DNA from: a virus
IMG/VR virus record: IMGVR_UViG_3300006109_000424
Coordinates: 1-64,000 of that record
Reading direction: 5' to 3' (one strand)
Length of the DNA stretch: 64,000 bases
This document shows positions 59,742 through 64,000 of the stretch, piece by piece. Below the pieces are notes generated by a model. That model saw only the letters and a program-made list of their open reading frames with translations. It did not search any database and was not told the origin of the DNA. Position 1 is the first letter of the stretch, and every line of letters begins with the position of its first letter. Both the position numbers and the translations under genes were made by a program.

Positions 59742-61616
59742 TCATATACTAAAATCTGGTATATTCTCAGATTGGCCAGAGAGATTTTGTAATTGATTTT
59801 GTGCAAAATTAATGTCTGTGGCAGCTTTTGCCGAAGCCGAATTGGGATCTGGATATTCAAAACTTGGCGCAGGGATTTTGTCACTGCCTATTATTTGATT
59901 GGTAGCTGTATCCACTGTGTCACGATTTACGGTGTTATTAAACCCAGGAGCCGGTTCCGTAGATGCAACTAACGGATCCGATGAACCACCTAGCAAACTG
60001 CCCGAATTTGATCCAAGCAGATTGGATAAGGATGATAGGTTACTTAAATTGTCCAAACTTGGTAGCTTGCCAGTCAAACTGCTCGGGTTGGGTAAACTAT
60101 TGGTCAAACTGCTCAAGCTGGGCAAACTACCAGTTAGGCCGGTTAAACTGGGCAATCCTGATGTTAATCCGCCTAAACCGGGCAAGCCCGAAGTCAGGCT
60201 ACTTAGGCTAGGTAGGCTATTGGTCAAGCTACTCAGGCTAGGCAAATTGATGTTACCTAAATTGCTTAAACTGGTTAAAGGATTGGTAGCGCCGGTGGCA
60301 AATTGTGCGGCTTTTCCTAACACGTTAAGGTCAGTTGCGGCCGATGTTACCGTGGCAGAAGCTCCAGAGGTCAAACTTCCTAGACTGGGCAGACCTGATA
60401 TACTAGGCAAGCCAGAAGATCCAGTGATACCTGGCAGGCTAGAAGTTAGACTACCGAGACTTGGCAAACTACTGGCCCACTGGGTCGCAGCCTGTGTGCC
60501 AAATTTAGTGGCATTAGCAACTAAAGCTCCTACATCAGCTGTGACAGCGTTGGTTAGTTTTGTGGCAATTCCGCTGATATTTTGCAGACTGCCAGTTGAC
60601 AAGTCATTAAGCGCACCGGATGCCAGAGTGGTCAAATTGGTAGTGGCCGACGACAACAGGTTGCCTACAGAAGAATTAGCCAAGGACGAAGTTAATCCGC
60701 TGATGTTGGGCAAGCTGGAAGTTAGCCCGCCCAAGCTGGGTAATCCGTTTGCTAGACCACTTAAACTAGGCAGTCCACTGGTTATGTCACTTAGACTGGG
60801 CAAGTTGGGAATAGAAAACGATATTCCAGTTTCGGCACTTAACGCCGACAAGGACTGCAAACCGCTCTGTGTGTAGATCTTGCCGATCAATGTCTGCACC
60901 GAAGCTATAGGTGGTGGTGTTATAGTTCCAGAGGCCGTTAAACTATTGTAGGCCCCGCTCATTAGATTACTCATGGCTGTGTTTTGCGCCGTGGGATTGC
61001 TAAGGAAATCAGTTACAGTGTTGATACCTCCTTGACCAGTGAAAATACCCGGAGCAGACATTACACTGGTCAAGGGTGATGGATCTGCTATAAATTGAGC
61101 CCAGGTTCCTGGTTTTACGTAGCCAGCCTGTTCTAAATCTTGGCAACTTAATCCATATTGACCAACTCCCTTGTCATTAGTCATGACATTTGCAGGTTGG
61201 TTAACAAAATTTGCTATCTGTGCCATAATACCTTGTACTTGTCCAGAACTCAAAGGACCGATAGCTGGAGCGGTAAAATTTGAACTTTTAATTGAAGCTA
61301 TGTTGGCTGGGGTGATGGGATTTTGTAACGGCACATTAATCAAAGACGGAATTGCACCCACCGTGGGCAGGCCATTAACTATGGACAAAATAACCGAATC
61401 AGACACTCCAGCTGTGCCGCGATCTAGCCGACTTAGTGCAAATTTGGTTGCAACAGAAGCGTTACCACCAACACTCTGACCAACAACAACTCCCACCAGT
61501 GCACCAGCAGCTACCTGACTATAAAATATGCGGTCGGCTTCAACCTGAGTGGTTCCGGCAGGTGTTGTCATGGTAAATTTAGCACCTGACGGCAAAATAT
61601 AATTAAATTGGCTCAT
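59742..61616 (-). CDS. Baseplate-associated protein with Leu-Pro-Ser-Leu repeats
   Basis: This 624-residue protein starts MSQFNYILPSGAKFTMTTPA. Its N-terminal part has GVGQYGLSCQDLEQAGYVKP and FTGQGGINTVTDFLSNPTAQ, a pattern I have seen in large phage baseplate proteins. Residues about 268-520 consist largely of ten-residue units LPSL(S/G)(S/G)LT(S/N)(G/S). A polar tail ends DPNSASAKAATDINFAQNQL... The gene is between gp5 and gp25 and overlaps gp5 by ATGA, so a hub or spike-side role is likely. Confidence 0.6.
   Translation of the reverse strand: MSQFNYILPSGAKFTMTTPAGTTQVEADRIFYSQVAAGALVGVVVGQSVGGNASVATKFALSRLDRGTAGVSDSVILSIVNGLPTVGAIPSLINVPLQNPITPANIASIKSSNFTAPAIGPLSSGQVQGIMAQIANFVNQPANVMTNDKGVGQYGLSCQDLEQAGYVKPGTWAQFIADPSPLTSVMSAPGIFTGQGGINTVTDFLSNPTAQNTAMSNLMSGAYNSLTASGTITPPPIASVQTLIGKIYTQSGLQSLSALSAETGISFSIPNLPSLSDITSGLPSLSGLANGLPSLGGLTSSLPNISGLTSSLANSSVGNLLSSATTNLTTLASGALNDLSTGSLQNISGIATKLTNAVTADVGALVANATKFGTQAATQWASSLPSLGSLTSSLPGITGSSGLPSISGLPSLGSLTSGASATVTSAATDLNVLGKAAQFATGATNPLTSLSNLGNINLPSLSSLTNSLPSLSSLTSGLPGLGGLTSGLPSLTGLTGSLPSLSSLTNSLPNPSSLTGKLPSLDNLSNLSSLSNLLGSNSGSLLGGSSDPLVASTEPAPGFNNTVNRDTVDTATNQIIGSDKIPAPSFEYPDPNSASAKAATDINFAQNQLQNLSGQSENIPDFSI
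60030..60815 (-). repeat. About 15 degenerate 30-bp in-frame repeats
   Basis: On the plus strand the units read near AAACTGGGCAAGCT with variation; they encode LPSLSSLTSG-type decapeptides. Two clusters (60030-60240 and 60690-60815) are the cleanest, with a few copies between. The unit could stack as a regular solenoid or extended linker. Confidence 0.7.
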
Positions 61617-63130
61617 GATGTCTTGGTGATTGTAACTCCATCCGGAACTGATGGAGCTGCCGGCGGAGCACTGGCAGAACCATTGCCTAAATTTACCGAA
61701 GCTGCTACTCCCATGTTGTGATAAGGGTATGGCTCATGGCATGGCGCACGAGTCACTATACTTTCTGTGCCGGTTGGATCAACTACCCAACCTGTGCTGG
61801 CATTGAACTGTGCGTTGGGTTGCAGATAAGTGGTCAGGCCTGCTGGAACTGCTACATCAATTCGTTGTCCGCCATTGAGCTGTAGTCTACTACCATTAAA
61901 ACTTAATTCTGAACTGGCAGCCCAACTGCCTAGTTGACTGCTTATGGCCAAAGTGCCAATGGCTTTTATTCCAATGCCAGTTTGACTATACAGACTCATT
62001 TGACCTTTGTTTGATAAATTTATATCAGAGTCACTTTGTACCGTAGTGGCTTTGGTACTTTTCATGTTAACAGCGCCGCCAGCAAACATGTTGATGTCTT
62101 GGTCGGCGTGCAAATTGATAGTTCCATCAGTGCGCAAATTTATACTGTTGGTAGCATATACATCTAAGGTACCCTCTTGTCCCAATTCCACCCAGGTCTG
62201 GCCGTTGGCGTGACAAATATAAAAACAATTGCCATCGTCACTCATGGTGATCTGATGACCTTTTGAGGTGCGTATACGTATTAGATTATCGGCACCTTGC
62301 AAATCACCATCGTCCATTACAAAGGTATGACCGCCGCGACGACCAATCACATTGGCATCAGCTGGTTTTGCACCTGACAAGGACTTTCCATTTACATTGG
62401 CATCGCCACCTTTGAGAATACTACCTTGATAAATTGCGCGGCCTGGCGTAGAAATTCCATAGCAGTTGCTAGGACTCTCTCGTTGGCTAGTACTTCCAAT
62501 GGCTCCACGCACAGTGTCATTGGCCAAGCCCTGTTGAAACAATACAGCGGCCACATACGAATGCACCGGTTTAGGCTGATCAAAATACTTGGGGTTGTCG
62601 GCAATTTTCAGATTAGCATTGTTGATTTCAGTCACCGGCAATCTAGGAGACCCAGCAAAATAACTAGCCTGGGTGGCATTTTGTGTCTGCGCCTGGCTGT
62701 TAGGAACTGATCCAATGGCCGGAATCATATGGGTGATACCTTGATCCGGAATGCATCCCACATAGTATCCTTGTTTAGGATCACCAGCAACGAAGAAACA
62801 CAACACACTGACGCCAACGTCGGGTGGTGTGAACCACATACCATAACTCTGTTGATTGCCTTGCACAAAAGTGCCGGTACCAGCGCTGCCGCCCTTGGGT
62901 GTTGCTCCGTAAAATGGTGGACAATAATTCACATATCGCCAAAGGTCTTTGTTGTTAGGATCGGCTCCGCCAAACTGTTCAATATAAACCTGCAATCGTC
63001 CCGTACGTGTTGCGTCTACATTGTTTTTAACTATACCAATAAAAGGCCCAAATTCAGTGGGCATGCCACCACGATCAAATTTGTAATTTTTGGGTTGTCC
63101 AGTACTGCGTTGTATATTTTCGCCGGCCAT
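61613..63130 (-). CDS. 5: Baseplate central spike/hub protein, T4 gp5-like without lysozyme
   Basis: This 505-residue protein has an OB-fold start (FGPFIGIVKNNVDATRTGRL, then QVYIEQFGG, WFTPPDVGVSVLCFFVAGDP) as in gp5/VgrG. A middle part includes RRGGHTFVMDDGD and IRIRTSKGHQITMSDDGNCF. A C-terminal run of short strands (INLRTDGTINLHADQDINMF) would form the triple-stranded beta-helix needle. No lysozyme domain is inserted, as in T4-like cyanophages. The needle pierces the outer membrane. Confidence 0.87.
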   Translation of the reverse strand: MAGENIQRSTGQPKNYKFDRGGMPTEFGPFIGIVKNNVDATRTGRLQVYIEQFGGADPNNKDLWRYVNYCPPFYGATPKGGSAGTGTFVQGNQQSYGMWFTPPDVGVSVLCFFVAGDPKQGYYVGCIPDQGITHMIPAIGSVPNSQAQTQNATQASYFAGSPRLPVTEINNANLKIADNPKYFDQPKPVHSYVAAVLFQQGLANDTVRGAIGSTSQRESPSNCYGISTPGRAIYQGSILKGGDANVNGKSLSGAKPADANVIGRRGGHTFVMDDGDLQGADNLIRIRTSKGHQITMSDDGNCFYICHANGQTWVELGQEGTLDVYATNSINLRTDGTINLHADQDINMFAGGAVNMKSTKATTVQSDSDINLSNKGQMSLYSQTGIGIKAIGTLAISSQLGSWAASSELSFNGSRLQLNGGQRIDVAVPAGLTTYLQPNAQFNASTGWVVDPTGTESIVTRAPCHEPYPYHNMGVAASVNLGNGSASAPPAAPSVPDGVTITKTS

Positions 63131-64000
63131 TAGTTGTCATCCTGTGCTATTTGTTGTGGGCTATTTAATTGTTGAATTTGTTGCTGTTCTGCCGTTAGTG
63201 GAGCTACTGTCCCATTGGCAGATGCCACCGCTGCCGCGGCATCGGCAGGAGGAGTAAACCCGCCACCGCTGGTATTATAATTAGTCTGTACCGACCGTAT
63301 CGCCGTTATATCTCCATTGCTGGTTGGATCTCCTGCAGGAGCGGCCGGTTGGGTTGTTTGCGGTTGCATAGTTGTTGCTGTGTCTGTAGAGTTATTGCCG
63401 TCGGGTGTAGGATTATTGTTGTTGGCCGCTGTTCCGTCATTCCATAAATCTGGATTCAGCTGATCACTTAGACTGATACCCGAAGTTTGGGCTGTTGTAG
63501 ATTCTCGACTGATAGTTGTTGCAGAGGATGGATTGCTAGGAGTTGGTCGGCCTGCAACAGCGGCCTGTTTGGCTGTGGCACCATCCTTGGCAAACTCAAT
63601 CAATAAACGCCCTTCTAGTTGTTGCTCAAACCGACCTTTACTAAAGGTATTTTTACATTTTATAGCAGTATAGGTAAAACTTTCCTGCGGTTGTCCCGAG
63701 TTGGAATTTACATTGACCACACCAGTATTAAAATCGTAGTCCTGTGGTGCATTAAAATTGACATCAAATACCACTTCTTGGCTGTCGTAGTTGATGGTGC
63801 CATCGGCCAGGAATGGATTAAAATTAAATGCATTGGCCACCATGCCTAGACCAACTTCGCCCTGTTGCATCCAGGCAGGATCTCCAACAATTTTTAAATT
63901 TACTCGGGCCAAATCTGTTGGACTGTATAAAAAACTGGCAGCACTGCTCGATGCTTCGTTGGTCTGAGTTTGACTTTGACCTTGAGTATTGTTTTCACTG
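63130..64000 (-). CDS. Baseplate or tail structural protein, 5' end outside window
   Basis: The frame is open to the right edge (residues ...SSSAASFLYSPTDLARVN precede the TTG at 63912), so at least 290 residues belong to a longer protein. The folded part reads LKIVGDPAWMQQGEVGLGMV then NPFLADGTINYDSQEVVFDV and ends near KGRFEQQLEGRLLIEFAK. The last 150 residues are low complexity (Thr, Asn, Gln, Pro, Ala). Its stop overlaps the gp5 start as TAATG. Likely a hub-side tail protein. Confidence 0.65.
   Translation of the reverse strand, partial: SENNTQGQSQTQTNEASSSAASFLYSPTDLARVNLKIVGDPAWMQQGEVGLGMVANAFNFNPFLADGTINYDSQEVVFDVNFNAPQDYDFNTGVVNVNSNSGQPQESFTYTAIKCKNTFSKGRFEQQLEGRLLIEFAKDGATAKQAAVAGRPTPSNPSSATTISRESTTAQTSGISLSDQLNPDLWNDGTAANNNNPTPDGNNSTDTATTMQPQTTQPAAPAGDPTSNGDITAIRSVQTNYNTSGGGFTPPADAAAAVASANGTVAPLTAEQQQIQQLNSPQQIAQDDN

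Noticed and set aside
59899-60876. Long plus-strand frame of 325 codons rich in Lys, Leu, Pro
   Set aside because: It is the reverse complement of the Leu-Pro-Ser-Leu repeats of the minus-strand gene 59742; the repeat periodicity keeps the antisense frame open, and it lies wholly inside that gene.
1-64000. Bacterial chromosome rather than phage
   Set aside because: The gp5, gp25, gp6 and fibre gene block, dense ATGA overlaps and many phage-type small genes outweigh the two host-like genes at the left edge, though a junction near the edge cannot be excluded.

Overview
The window looks like a 64 kb segment of a large T4-like myovirus genome, probably infecting a Gram-negative betaproteobacterium of the Burkholderiales type. 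The phage assignment rests on homologues of the T4 baseplate genes gp6, gp25 and gp5 lying side by side on the minus strand, on tail-fibre-like genes, on a GIY-YIG homing endonuclease, on dense packing with 4-base ATGA overlaps, and on several small proteins of types I associate with T4-like marine and freshwater phages. The host guess comes from two host-like genes at the left edge: a Burkholderiales-type porin ending in Phe and a Bug-family periplasmic solute receptor. No tRNA, rRNA, CRISPR array or insertion sequence was found. All assignments are from reading the sequence; no search was run. || Layout. (1) 1-4 kb, plus strand: porin (cut by the window edge), a 2-oxoglutarate/Fe(II) oxygenase-like protein, Bug receptor, PP-loop ATPase and a short-chain dehydrogenase. 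(2) 4-12 kb, plus strand: a MoxR AAA+ ATPase and a VWA protein with an HExxH site flank a tandem array of nine small ATGA-coupled proteins, most ending in the signature F-x-L-[KR]-W. A homing endonuclease and a 30-codon leaderless ORF lie between the array and the VWA gene. Conserved phage proteins of unknown role follow. (3) 12-21.6 kb, mainly plus strand: sugar epimerase, DegT-type aminotransferase, a 927-residue repeat protein on the minus strand with a glycosyltransferase-like C-terminus, three glycosyltransferase-like proteins and one radical SAM protein. (4) 21.5-34.9 kb, minus strand: a 12-gene overlapping operon with six twitch-type radical SAM proteins, a NodU/CmcH carbamoyltransferase, sulfotransferase-like proteins, another glycosyltransferase-like protein and a 33-residue protein. 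(5) 35.1-38.2 kb, minus strand: three glycosyltransferases and two small conserved phage proteins. (6) 38.2-64 kb, minus strand: tail and baseplate genes, including one 4808-residue protein. || How it may work together. Regions 3-5 look like a glycan-building and decorating island (epimerase, aminotransferase, glycosyltransferases, carbamoyl and sulfo transfer, radical SAM chemistry) carried between an accessory arm and the structural arm. The MoxR/VWA pair plus the small-protein array looks like a second self-contained module of unknown function. || Regulation. Promoters of the form TTGACC-N17-TATAAT occur at 3988, 4254, 8459 and 8684, with variants on the minus strand at 34862 and 38201 and a -10-only site at 12002. 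Gaps in front of structural genes carry TAAATA, the core of T4 late promoters. In several cases of both classes the predicted +1 falls on or next to the A of the ATG, which predicts leaderless mRNAs. Intrinsic terminators are visible near 10614, 11969 and 38227.
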